DNA of 64,000 bases from Eretmocerus hayati (lineage: Eukaryota > Arthropoda > Insecta > Hymenoptera > Aphelinidae): the NCBI GenBank assembly GCA_029851415.1, contig CM056743.1, positions 69,346,186 through 69,410,185 of the forward strand. Direction: 5' to 3'. Below the pieces are notes generated by a model. It was given only the letters and a program-made list of their open reading frames with translations. It did no database searches and was not told where the DNA came from. This document shows positions 35,482 to 44,169 of the stretch, in pieces. The translations under genes and the position numbers were made by a program. Positions within the stretch are counted from its first letter, which is position 1, and each line of letters begins with the position of its first letter.

Positions 35482-36211
35482 GCCGGATCAGGTGAGGGCC
35501 AGGTACCCCGCGCCTCGAAGGGCGAGATGGCAGGGAGAGATTGGGAGCACCTGAAAAATCACGGAAAAGACGCTATGGACACTGGTAAAAGAACGAATTC
35601 AATAATCACTCTCCGAATTACGAGAATACAAAATCAGCATTTTTTGCTATTAGAAATCGCATCTCGAGGCACGCATGCCAATAAACCTATTTACAACGCC
35701 ATCTGTGGCGAAAACTGTCATTGAACTGTCAGTTTCTCCATAAACTCAAAGAAAATCACAATACCAAAAATTCACTTCATAGCGGAAATTCCCATGTACA
35801 TTGACTCGAAATTACTCACTGCACTGTTGCGGCGGAATCACCCATATACATTGTGGGCGGAGCTAACTCGCGAGGCGTGGGAGCTATTCCCCAGCCGGCG
35901 GGCCCGTCCCTCTCCAACTTTCCGCGTCTTCGTCTCCGGAAGTTCGAATTAATACTCAAAATGGCCACTGCGACGACGCGTGGCCCAATCTGGATAAAAC
36001 GTGCATACGAATATGAGCGCGGTGAGTTGGAGGGACACGGCTACGACGCGATGAGGCGGCGGACAAGAAGGACCCACCGCGTTGCAAGCTGGGGGATAGG
36101 CCATCCGGTGGCCCTGGACACGACTCTCCGCCCGAGGGGTCACGATAAGGGTGGATAAACTCTGGGGCTGATTTCGCTGCTGCTGCTGCTCCCTCTCTCT
36201 CTCTTTCTCTC
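35482..36211. other. Unassigned DNA, GC-richer toward 35850-36160
   Basis: Contains GTGGGCGGAGC (35850) and CpG-rich sequence, but the 101-codon frame at 35853-36158 has no domain. (CTG)n-like GCTGCTGCTGCTG at 36178-36191 precedes the CT/T tract. It may include decayed LINE sequence. Confidence 0.4.
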
Positions 36212-36665
36212 TTTTTTTTTTTTTTTTTTTAAGGTGGTTGTAGGGCGAATACGCTGCGACGTACGAAGGAGAGGCACCGGTCAGCCAAACACGGCTGGCC
36301 AGCACCTCCCCAACAGTTCCGGGCTGAAATCCGCATCGATACGGCCATCCGAACCGGATAAACCCTCTCTTCCTTCTCCGTTGACACCGGTCATTGGACA
36401 AGGGAGAGATCCACCAACTTACCAATCCGGCCCCGGCACCGCGTAAGCATTACTTCAGGGCCGGCAGCGTCTCGCGCTCAGGATCGAGCGTCTCTCTTCT
36501 CACGACTCACAGGTGTTGTTTCCCTTTCTTCGATCTTCTTCCATCTCTTCATTCTTCATTCTTCTTTCTTCTTTCGTCGATCTTCGATCTTCGATCTTCT
36601 CTCTCCTCCCTTCCCTCTTCAGTCCATCATATTCCTCCTGGAACCATTTGGACCTCTTCTGTTTT
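36191..36665 (-). mobile_element. R1-clade LINE 3' end, copy 2 (UTR only)
   Basis: Read on the minus strand, it ends in CAACCACCTT followed by A (about 19) and then GA repeats (36230 to 36191). It shares blocks with the copy at 36683-37440: CCTCCTGGAA(C/T)CATTTGG, ACCGCG(T/C)..GCATTACTTCAGG (plus strand) and CGCTCTC-type words. No coding region remains. Confidence 0.65.
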
Positions 36666-37438
36666 TTCTCTCTCTCTCTCTCTTTTTTTTTTTTTTTTTA
36701 AGGTGGTTAGAGGGCAAAATCTGCCTCAGGATCCCTCGGATCCGTCCCCAGACACCGGACTGGTTCAGCTTACGCGGACTACGCATAGCCCACGCAGGCC
36801 ATACCAGGCGGGACACGGGTTTGGGTGGGGCCCACCGAGAGGTGGGCCCGGCCGTGTAATATCCCTCTCCCCTCGATGTCCGATACCTAGGGCATCGGGC
36901 AATCAAGAAGGAGATCCACCTGCATCTACTATCTCATCCCGGAACCGCGTGAGCATTACTTCAGGATGAGCGGCATGTCTCGCGCTCGATTGCGAGCGTT
37001 CCTCTTCTCCCTCTTCTCTCTTCGGCCACTTGTCGGCATCTTCTATCTTCACTCTTCATTGTTCCCTCTCTTTCTTCTTTCTTCTCTCTTCTTTCTTCTT
37101 CCTTCCCTCTTCAGTGCATCAGATTCCTCCTGGAATCATTTGGGCCTCTTCTGTTTCAATCGGCAGAGTCACTGTAATTCGCCTGCTTCGAGGCGCCTTA
37201 CTTCCCTCTCTTTCTCCTCTTTGTGGGTCATCACCAGCTTGATGTATCCGGTGAGTCTATCCCATGTCTCCTGGTTGCGGAGTAAGTACGGGACGAGATT
37301 CTCAGGTGTTAGTTGAGCACCCAGCCATTCATCCAGCTCGGCGCGCTCTCTCCGGGTGTCGCTGCACTTGAACAGGGCATGTTCGGCGTCATCCCATTCG
37401 TCCCCGCATGACTGACATGCTGGGGTCGTCCTCTTCTT

Positions 37439-37440
<2 letters not shown>
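36662..37440 (-). mobile_element. R1-clade LINE 3' fragment, copy 1, with C-terminal coding remnant
   Basis: On the minus strand the fragment starts at 37440 right after a long (GA)n tract, encodes the LINE C-terminus to 37169, then a ~470-bp 3' UTR, ending AACCACCTT plus about 17 A and a (GA)n tract (36699-36662). 5' truncation and the poly(A) tail are typical of target-primed reverse transcription. Both ends lie against GA-repeat DNA. Confidence 0.75.
37169..37440 (-). pseudogene. R1-clade LINE ORF2 C-terminus (CCHC zinc motif)
   Basis: The minus-strand frame gives CQSCGDEWDDAEHALFKC, a C-x2-C-x8-H-x4-C zinc motif. Next comes LTPENLVPYLLRNQETWDRL and a charged tail ending at the stop near 37169. 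This is the characteristic carboxyl end of R1-clade LINEs (R1, TRAS, SART, Waldo relatives), downstream of the RT. Roughly 90 codons survive. The open frame upstream (to 37639) runs through the GA repeat as an Arg-Glu run and is not part of the protein. Confidence 0.8.

Positions 37441-37511
<71 letters not shown>
37441..37511. repeat. (CT)n / (GA)n microsatellite, ~70 bp
   Basis: About 35 CT dinucleotides without interruption. On its left it meets the R1-clade fragment. On its right it is followed by GGTGAGTATACTG, possibly the 5' boundary of the first CR1-type LINE. Confidence 0.95.
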
Positions 37512-37514
<3 letters not shown>

Positions 37515-38245
37515 GAGTATACTGAACACACGTACCATTCAACGCTCCCAAAAATTTGGACATTTTCTGCCTCAATCTGCCTTCGGGCCTGCTGTTTTCC
37601 AGCTTTGTGCAAGCCATATATTGCAATAGACACCCACAAGTGTTATCTCCTGGAGGAAATCAGTGAATCTCCAAAAATCTCAATTCCCTGGGCGATCTCT
37701 TCCTGGAATTGAGGTTACGTTGCCACGAGAGAAGGAGCTTGGCGCCATGAAATTCGTCTGCTGCGTCATCATCTACCACAGCCTACGATTGTAACCTCAG
37801 AGGCTAGCTGTGTTACTGTGCTGATGTTTGCTGAGATGTCCTCACTACATCAGTGACCCGTCAGGTTTTTAGTGTGTGACCCATAAATTAACTGTGTGAT
37901 AAGTGTATGCCCATCTTTTTAACAAACAGTGTTTTAATATAGTTTTATTAGAGTTGTCACAAACTCACACAGAGCTGTCCGTGAGTGTGTGAGTGGGTGT
38001 CAAAACAGTCCTAGCAGAGCCATCTATCGGATCCATATTCAACATCCTACCAATTACTTGGTGATAAGATCGTGCTCTACTTTACCAGCCTAGTCGATAG
38101 AAGCACATCCATCTTAACTTCATTAGCATCCGCTAGATGTCAGTCCATTGTCCAAATTGACCGTGACCCGCTTACATATACATTTGTATAAGTCTGTTAT
38201 AGTATCAGCTGTTAAAGTGAACTAGAGTCTTAGAAACGCGTTCGA
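37512..38245 (+). other. Probable 5' UTR of LINE 1
   Basis: Non-coding sequence between the (CT)n tract and ORF1. The exact 5' end of the LINE is not provable from one copy; the analogous segment of the second LINE (42566-42942) also starts just after a (TC)n tract, which suggests but does not prove that the element begins at 37512. An internal promoter is expected for such LINEs but I cannot point to one. Confidence 0.45.
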
Positions 38246-39409
38246 ATGCCTCCTTGCAAGCGATGTGGTGGTAACGTTAAAGACTGTGTATTTGTTTGTG
38301 AAGAGTGCAATTCTATTTTCCATACTGGGTGTGCCCGTGCCTACATTAAGACCACGAATGCAAATCGTTGTTGTGTGAACTATTTTTTACGTACAAAAGT
38401 TGACGTTAATTCACGTCGTGGGAACTCTGATATCAACAACGTGATGAACGGTCCGAGCACTCCCATATTCACTTTCCCATCAACTTCTCTTGGCTCAAAC
38501 AACCTTTTTTTCAACCCCACTAGCTCCGCAACTCAAAGTTTGCCTAGTGGGAGTATTACTCAAACCACTCAAATAAATAGTAGTATACCTACGGTCACAA
38601 TGCAGCCCTCGGTTGATTCTCAAACCATGCAGCCTCAAGCTTTGACCCGCGATGAAACTGTTGCTAAATTCACCTCGCTCAATTCAGACGAGAAAATGAC
38701 AGCCATATTCCATAACTTGCTCACAATTATGGACCAAAATACTCAGAGCAATAGTCGCATTGAAGCCATTGAGAATAAGCTAAGTAACTTTACCACAATG
38801 ATTTTGAATCAAGAAACGCGGCTCAAGGATCTTGAAGACCGTTTATCTCGCGTATATTTACAGCTGGATAGTATGAAAAATGCCAATCCCGTTACCCAAA
38901 ACACTTACTCGAGCGCCAATGCTGACATTGTCATATCGGGACTACCAACAGCAACTACTCTTTCTGATTCTGAAATTTTGGAACGCATTTTCTCTAAAAT
39001 TGACGCGTTAAATTTTGCGTCCGATATCATTCGTACCAACCGTCGTACCCAAACAACGGCAAGTGGTTCGGCGAATGCGGGCTCGCCACCAGATGGAATG
39101 TTTACCCTTTTCATCAGATGTAAATCTGTTCAAATCAGAGACGAGATCATGCGTCGCAAGATAACTCACGGAGATTTGCCTGCATCTGAAATATTCCCGG
39201 AGTTTACTGAACAACTTCAGAAAAAATTGTTCCTTAATGAGTTCTTGCCTCCTGTCATTTACAAGCTACTTGGTAAAGTTCGGGCCGCTGCTAAGTCAAA
39301 AGGTTACGAACGAGTATGGGTCAGAAGTGGCTCAATTTACGTACGTAAGAACGCCCAGTCGGAAAGAATAATGATTGCGCATGATGGCGATATCTCTAAA
39401 ATAGTTTGA
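38246..39409 (+). CDS. LINE 1 ORF1 protein with PHD-like zinc finger
   Basis: A 387-aa RNA-binding ORF1 protein of a CR1/Jockey-type non-LTR retrotransposon. Residues 4-43 hold Cys and His spaced as a PHD-like finger: C4-x2-C7, C18-x2-C21-x4-H26-x2-C29, C42. A Ser/Thr/Asn/Gln-rich linker follows to about 150. A heptad-like region lies at about 160-215 (NKLSNFTTMILNQETRLKDL), then an RRM-like segment beginning ADIVISGLPTAT and a basic C-terminus. The ATG is the first in the frame and is followed directly by the finger. The frame is intact. The TGA stop overlaps an ATG (39409-39411). The protein should coat element RNA as a trimer or multimer, by analogy with other LINE ORF1 proteins. Confidence 0.85.
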   Translation: MPPCKRCGGNVKDCVFVCEECNSIFHTGCARAYIKTTNANRCCVNYFLRTKVDVNSRRGNSDINNVMNGPSTPIFTFPSTSLGSNNLFFNPTSSATQSLPSGSITQTTQINSSIPTVTMQPSVDSQTMQPQALTRDETVAKFTSLNSDEKMTAIFHNLLTIMDQNTQSNSRIEAIENKLSNFTTMILNQETRLKDLEDRLSRVYLQLDSMKNANPVTQNTYSSANADIVISGLPTATTLSDSEILERIFSKIDALNFASDIIRTNRRTQTTASGSANAGSPPDGMFTLFIRCKSVQIRDEIMRRKITHGDLPASEIFPEFTEQLQKKLFLNEFLPPVIYKLLGKVRAAAKSKGYERVWVRSGSIYVRKNAQSERIMIAHDGDISKIV

Positions 39410-39410
39410 T

Positions 39411-42299
39411 GATCATACTCGAAAGCAAGTAACTGAGTCATACCTCAGAATTTCACATGTTAATTTATATAGTCTGAAAAAGTATCATACAAATGTAGAA
39501 GTCTTCCTTCATGATCACCCTCAAGATATTTTTGCTGTCACAGAGAGTCGCTTGGAAGAAATTGACACCGATGCCAGTGTAAACATAAACAATTACTCTC
39601 TAATTCGCAATGACAGGACTGGCCGTGTTGGAGGAGGCATCGCTATTTATTTTGCCAGCTCAGTTAACCTCAAAATTCTTATTAAATCTGACTCCTCACG
39701 CGTTAACCAACCAGAGTACCTGATCTGTGAAATCAAGAGTGGGGATCATTGCCTATTGTTTGCAGTTGTCTATAGACCTCCCAATGCATGTCTTCCAGCC
39801 GAATTCTTCGACAATTCATCTCTACTGTTACCAAAGTATACATCCGTTGTCATCACTGGTGATTTCAACTGTAACATGTCAATCTCCGATTCCAAATCCA
39901 AATTTATCCACAAATATTTGAAAGATTACTCATTGGAGCTTGTACCATCCGACTCAACTCACCATGCCCTCAATGCCGAGAGCCAAATAGCACATACATG
40001 GATTGACTTGTTCTTTGTGAACTCGCTTGATCACGTTTTGCAATATACAAAAACCGACGTTCCTTTCACCATAGGACACGACAGGATCGAGATCCTATTC
40101 AAATTTGAACGAGTCATCAGACAGCCGGTTACTATTACTAAGCGCGATTTTAGAAATTTCGACCCGGACCGGTACCACAGTGATCTGTCGGCTGGACTCA
40201 CACTTCTTCCTAACCTTGGGAATATTAACGATAAAGTCTCAATGTTCAATCAAGTAATTACCGAGGCTCTCGACCGATCGGCACCTTTGAGAGTCTACAA
40301 GATCCGAGCTCGCAATAAACCCTGGGTGACCAAGGTTATCCGTGACTTGATGGAAGAGCGTGATAATCTTTACAGGAAAGCGCGAAATACTCATTCCACC
40401 GAGTTAATGCAGAAATACCGGTCTGCCAGATCAAATGTTCAAAAACTACTACGCGCTTCCAAAAACCAGTACTACGCTAGTCAAATCGAGGCTGCTCAAA
40501 GCTCAAACCGACTATGGAACTCCCTCAACAACCTAGGCATAGTATCGTCACGTCCTCCCTCCCCGTTCAGAACATTCTCCCCTGCAGCTATTAATGCCCA
40601 CTTTGCCTCGATATCCTGTCCCCCGCCAATCCATATGACATACCCTCTCCCTCACACAATCTCCCAATCGCATCTATCCAGTATCCCAATATTTTCACTA
40701 TCACCTACCAGCAGTGAGGAAGTTGCACGCATAGTTCACTCCATGAAATCGAAGACATTCGGGATCGATTACATCTCCCTGAAAACTCTACGCACATCAT
40801 GCCCAACCATTATAGATTCACTCACGGACATATTCAACTCGAGCATAATTGACGCCTCCTTTCCCGATCTATGGAAGCGTACTCTCATCACGCCTATTCC
40901 GAAAACAAACAACTTGGCAGACTTATCAGATCTGAGACCCATAGCAAGGCTTTCTGAGTGCTCCAAAATTCTCGAAAAAGTTGTATCAAACCAACTCAAA
41001 CAATTTATTGAAGATTATGAGCTCCTTGATCCATGTCTAGCCGGATTTCGAGAAGGTCACAGCACCCAGACGGCCTTGCTTGGGGTGTTGGATGATGTGC
41101 GGAGAGGTATAGACAAATCGATGTTCACCATTTTGGTCCTTTTCGATTTCTCCAAAGCTTTCGATAAAATTCCTCATGAAATTCTAATCCAAAAATTACG
41201 AGCTTTCCAAGTTAGCGATCTCACAGTGCGTTGGTTCCTCACATATCTTGCTGACCGGTGCCAGGCGGTCATTGATGATGGTGGAACAATTTCTGACTGG
41301 ATAAATACAACAGCAGGCGTTCCGCAAGGATCAGTCCTGGGTCCACTCTTGTTTTCCATCTTCATCAATGACCTGCCTCGAGTCTTACGCTACTCCAAGC
41401 ACATGATATATGCCGACGACACGCAGATCTATAGAAGTTGTCACCGCCACGAGATTGAGGAGACACTCAGATTAATCGAAGAAGACGCAAATGCCATTCA
41501 CTCGTGGGCTATCGCCAACGGATTGAGTTTGAACCTCAAGAAAACTAAAGTTATGATCCTGGGCAGTGCCGAGAACCTACGACTTCTGAATATGAGTGCA
41601 CTCTCCCCAATCACTGTCGACGGTACGCCCATAGAGTTCGTGTCCGAAGTGAAAAATCTCGGTATCTGGATGACAGCCGACTTGTCCTGGAAGAAGCACG
41701 TCTCTCATATCTGCCAAAAAGTTTTTGGAACACTGCGACAGCTTCGTCCTCACCAGCATGCACTCTCTTTCTCCTTACGAAAATCCCTCATCCAAACCCT
41801 CATCCTTCCTTACTTCGACTATGCCTGCCTCGTTTACCATGACCTTACCGACGAGCAAAACACCAGACTTCAACGAGCTCAAAATGCTTGCACTCGTTTT
41901 GTTTTTGGTAACATCCCTTGGCGTGATCATGTAACTCCCTACCGTTTACGATTAGGATGGCTCTCGGTAAAGGCGCGGAGAGAATACTTTTTAGCCAGTT
42001 CTATGTTCCAAATTCTGAAGACGAATAAGCCCTCATATCTAGCGAAGAACATTGTTGAGATTTGTAACACGAGTATACACAGATCGGCAAGACTCCAGAC
42101 TGGCGACCTTTTGATCCCGAGTCATCATACCTCTGCGCTAAGAAACTCATTCTATGTTTCTGCTTCCTCTTTTTGGAACAAATTGCCTCGGAGCATCACT
42201 ACTTTACCAAGAAACAGTACTTCACTGAACGTTTTCAAAAGTGCAACTCGACAATTTCTTACTAGTCTGGAGTCGGGCTTGACTGATGTCAACAGTTGA
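39411..42299 (+). CDS. LINE 1 ORF2: AP-like endonuclease and reverse transcriptase
   Basis: The frame is open from 39411 or earlier to TGA 42297-42299. The first ATG is 39552 (915 codons), but endonuclease homology (ISHVNLYSL..IFAVTESRL) begins near 39450, so translation probably starts without that ATG. Endonuclease: FAVVYRPPNA, VVITGDFNCNM, TWIDLFFVNS and the catalytic FTIGHDRIEI. RT: RPIARLSECSKILEKVV, AGFREGHSTQTALLG, VLFDFSKAFDKIPHE, GVPQGSVLGPLLFSIFINDL, YADDTQIY and KTKVMILG, then the LINE C-terminal region FDYACLVYHDL..VTPYRLRLGWLS. All key residues seen are present and there is no stop or frameshift, so this copy could be recently active. It is best placed in the CR1/L2/Jockey group; the exact clade needs phylogeny. 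Confidence 0.9.
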   Translation, partial: DHTRKQVTESYLRISHVNLYSLKKYHTNVEVFLHDHPQDIFAVTESRLEEIDTDASVNINNYSLIRNDRTGRVGGGIAIYFASSVNLKILIKSDSSRVNQPEYLICEIKSGDHCLLFAVVYRPPNACLPAEFFDNSSLLLPKYTSVVITGDFNCNMSISDSKSKFIHKYLKDYSLELVPSDSTHHALNAESQIAHTWIDLFFVNSLDHVLQYTKTDVPFTIGHDRIEILFKFERVIRQPVTITKRDFRNFDPDRYHSDLSAGLTLLPNLGNINDKVSMFNQVITEALDRSAPLRVYKIRARNKPWVTKVIRDLMEERDNLYRKARNTHSTELMQKYRSARSNVQKLLRASKNQYYASQIEAAQSSNRLWNSLNNLGIVSSRPPSPFRTFSPAAINAHFASISCPPPIHMTYPLPHTISQSHLSSIPIFSLSPTSSEEVARIVHSMKSKTFGIDYISLKTLRTSCPTIIDSLTDIFNSSIIDASFPDLWKRTLITPIPKTNNLADLSDLRPIARLSECSKILEKVVSNQLKQFIEDYELLDPCLAGFREGHSTQTALLGVLDDVRRGIDKSMFTILVLFDFSKAFDKIPHEILIQKLRAFQVSDLTVRWFLTYLADRCQAVIDDGGTISDWINTTAGVPQGSVLGPLLFSIFINDLPRVLRYSKHMIYADDTQIYRSCHRHEIEETLRLIEEDANAIHSWAIANGLSLNLKKTKVMILGSAENLRLLNMSALSPITVDGTPIEFVSEVKNLGIWMTADLSWKKHVSHICQKVFGTLRQLRPHQHALSFSLRKSLIQTLILPYFDYACLVYHDLTDEQNTRLQRAQNACTRFVFGNIPWRDHVTPYRLRLGWLSVKARREYFLASSMFQILKTNKPSYLAKNIVEICNTSIHRSARLQTGDLLIPSHHTSALRNSFYVSASSFWNKLPRSITTLPRNSTSLNVFKSATRQFLTSLESGLTDVNS

Positions 42300-42565
42300 G
42301 ATTATTCCTTGAGGTCAACGGGTAATGTCAATGGCAACTCGTCAGTTGTGTATCATTTCATCGATGCGTGGATATGTACATATATATATATATATTTATT
42401 TATTTCATTAAGAATAGAGCTTCGTTACTGTTATTAAGTCATTAGATCTAAGTTTCTATCATCATTATTTTTATAAATATGAATTGTATCAATTTTATGC
42501 CCTATGGGACCCATTGTCCCCGGGTGAATAAACACATCAATCAATCAATCAATCAATCTCTCTCT
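42300..42565 (+). repeat. LINE 1 3' UTR ending in (TCAA)n then (TC)n
   Basis: A short 3' UTR with a TA run (42379-42394). The terminus reads GGGTGAATAAACACATCAA followed by about four TCAA repeats and TCTCTCTCTCT (to about 42565). The tetranucleotide tail is the LINE 3' end; the TC run may be target DNA. Confidence 0.75.
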
Positions 42566-42942
42566 CTGGTAGGTGTCGCAACTACACGCTATTCACATCG
42601 CTCTTGCTTATCGAGTTCTATTAACCAGTTGCCCTCATACTCCACTGCAGAGAGTGTTTTCTACAGGTATTTCAGGCTCCTGCCGGCTCTTTGCGCTACT
42701 GAGCATTCTACGGGCGGCTCATTTTACGAGCCGGGGAGATGAAATATCTGTCGACCAAAATCTGAGGTTAGTCGCCATTTTTACAAATCTGTCGTGGCTA
42801 CCAAGGAGCTCACGCACACGCCAGCGCCCTCAGATGTGCAGAGCTGATTCACTGTAGCAGACAACTTTTCCTGTGATTATCGTCGTTCTGTCGTCTGCTA
42901 AATCAAATTTGCCTGCAGTGAGACTATGTTTTTCAACCGCGA
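42566..42942 (+). other. Probable 5' UTR of LINE 2
   Basis: Follows the (TC)n tract directly and leads to ORF1 of the second LINE. The two LINEs are therefore head to tail with almost no sequence between them. Confidence 0.5.
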
Positions 42943-44124
42943 GTGATGAGTGCTTCGAATAGTGGTTTAAAAAACGTGTGTGCGGTCTGCAACAAAACTG
43001 TTCAAAGAGGTGATATTTCGAGACAGTGTGTGCGTTGCGCTGGACTCATTCATAACTTTTGTACATCAATATCTACACCTGTAAACGCGAGTTATACGTG
43101 CCCTCCCTGCTCTGTGGCCCCAGGTTTATCGCCGTCTCACTCGCGCTCGCACTCGGGTACACATCTCCCTACCTCCACGCTCATTCCCACTGTAGAAGAC
43201 CAACATCTAACAGCTGTCCCTTCCCCTCACTCCACACTCTCTGCCCCATCTACTCACGGCACACCACTTCGCGGCTCGCGTGAACGTTCTGCCTCTTCCC
43301 CGCCGATCTCAGCTGAGTCCCGCGCTAGAGTCGCTTGTACATCCTCTATTTGTACTGCAGCCATGGATGACTCGAAAGCGTTGTTTGCCGAGTTAGCGCA
43401 AGACCAAACGATTCCAGAGTATATTCGTAGACTTAGTGCTGCACTTAACTCATCGCAAGGTGGAATTCAGGCTGAGCTTACTCAAGTGAACAGCAATCTC
43501 TCAGATGTCGTCAATACTCAGCGCGAGCAGTCCCAGACTATTTCTAATATTCAATCTGAAATGCTTTCAACTCGCATGCAAGTAGATTCATGTGAAATCC
43601 GTTTCTCTGGCATTCCTAAGGATATTCAAATGACTGATCGCGAAATAGTTTTGGAAATTCTCAGTGAGATGGGCTGCGCTGATTCAGTTGGTGCTATTCT
43701 TCCCGCTCGGCGTTGGGATATGCCTGCACCGCGTGCGCGCCCCGAAACATCTAATCAGCCGGCGGCAACTCGACCTGAATGCATCAATGTTGTCGCAAAG
43801 TTCTTTTCCCCAACCGTATGCGATTTTGTCGAGTCGAAATCCTTCAACCTTAAAGATAAAACTGCACTATCTATTTTCGGTATCGGAGGCCCTACAAAGA
43901 TTTTTGTCAATCCCATTCTGCCTGCCGATGTTTATAGTATCTGGCGTGCAGCTTTAGCAAAATCTAAAGCGCTTGGGTACCTCAGACCCGTGCGACGTAA
44001 TCTCACGGTTGTCATGCGCCCAGGGCCAGGTGAACAGGCCATTCCTATTTTGTCTATCAACGACCTGAACAAGCTTCAACCTCTGTCGAATAATATCCCA
44101 ATGGAACATACTGGATCCAATTGA
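42943..44124 (+). CDS. LINE 2 ORF1 protein with PHD-like zinc finger
   Basis: A 393-aa ORF1 protein from a LINE related to, but clearly different from, LINE 1. The finger spans residues 13-56: C13-x2-C16, C29-x2-C32-x4-H37-x2-C40, then CPPC. A Ser/Thr/Pro/His-rich linker follows (about 57-145), then a helical region (about 150-215), an RRM-like block starting SCEIRFSGIPKDIQMTDREI, and a basic end. The frame is open throughout although ORF2 is broken. The start is the first ATG of the frame, giving ATGATG at 42943. Confidence 0.82.
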   Translation: MMSASNSGLKNVCAVCNKTVQRGDISRQCVRCAGLIHNFCTSISTPVNASYTCPPCSVAPGLSPSHSRSHSGTHLPTSTLIPTVEDQHLTAVPSPHSTLSAPSTHGTPLRGSRERSASSPPISAESRARVACTSSICTAAMDDSKALFAELAQDQTIPEYIRRLSAALNSSQGGIQAELTQVNSNLSDVVNTQREQSQTISNIQSEMLSTRMQVDSCEIRFSGIPKDIQMTDREIVLEILSEMGCADSVGAILPARRWDMPAPRARPETSNQPAATRPECINVVAKFFSPTVCDFVESKSFNLKDKTALSIFGIGGPTKIFVNPILPADVYSIWRAALAKSKALGYLRPVRRNLTVVMRPGPGEQAIPILSINDLNKLQPLSNNIPMEHTGSN

Positions 44125-44169
44125 CATCAAAATAGTCTGTCGCCACCGCTAAGTTCTCGTCACGCCACT

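Noticed and set aside
37437..37712. ORFs with long Ser-Leu or Arg-Glu runs across the CT tract
   Set aside because: Translations of a dinucleotide microsatellite; only the segment left of 37440 has LINE homology.
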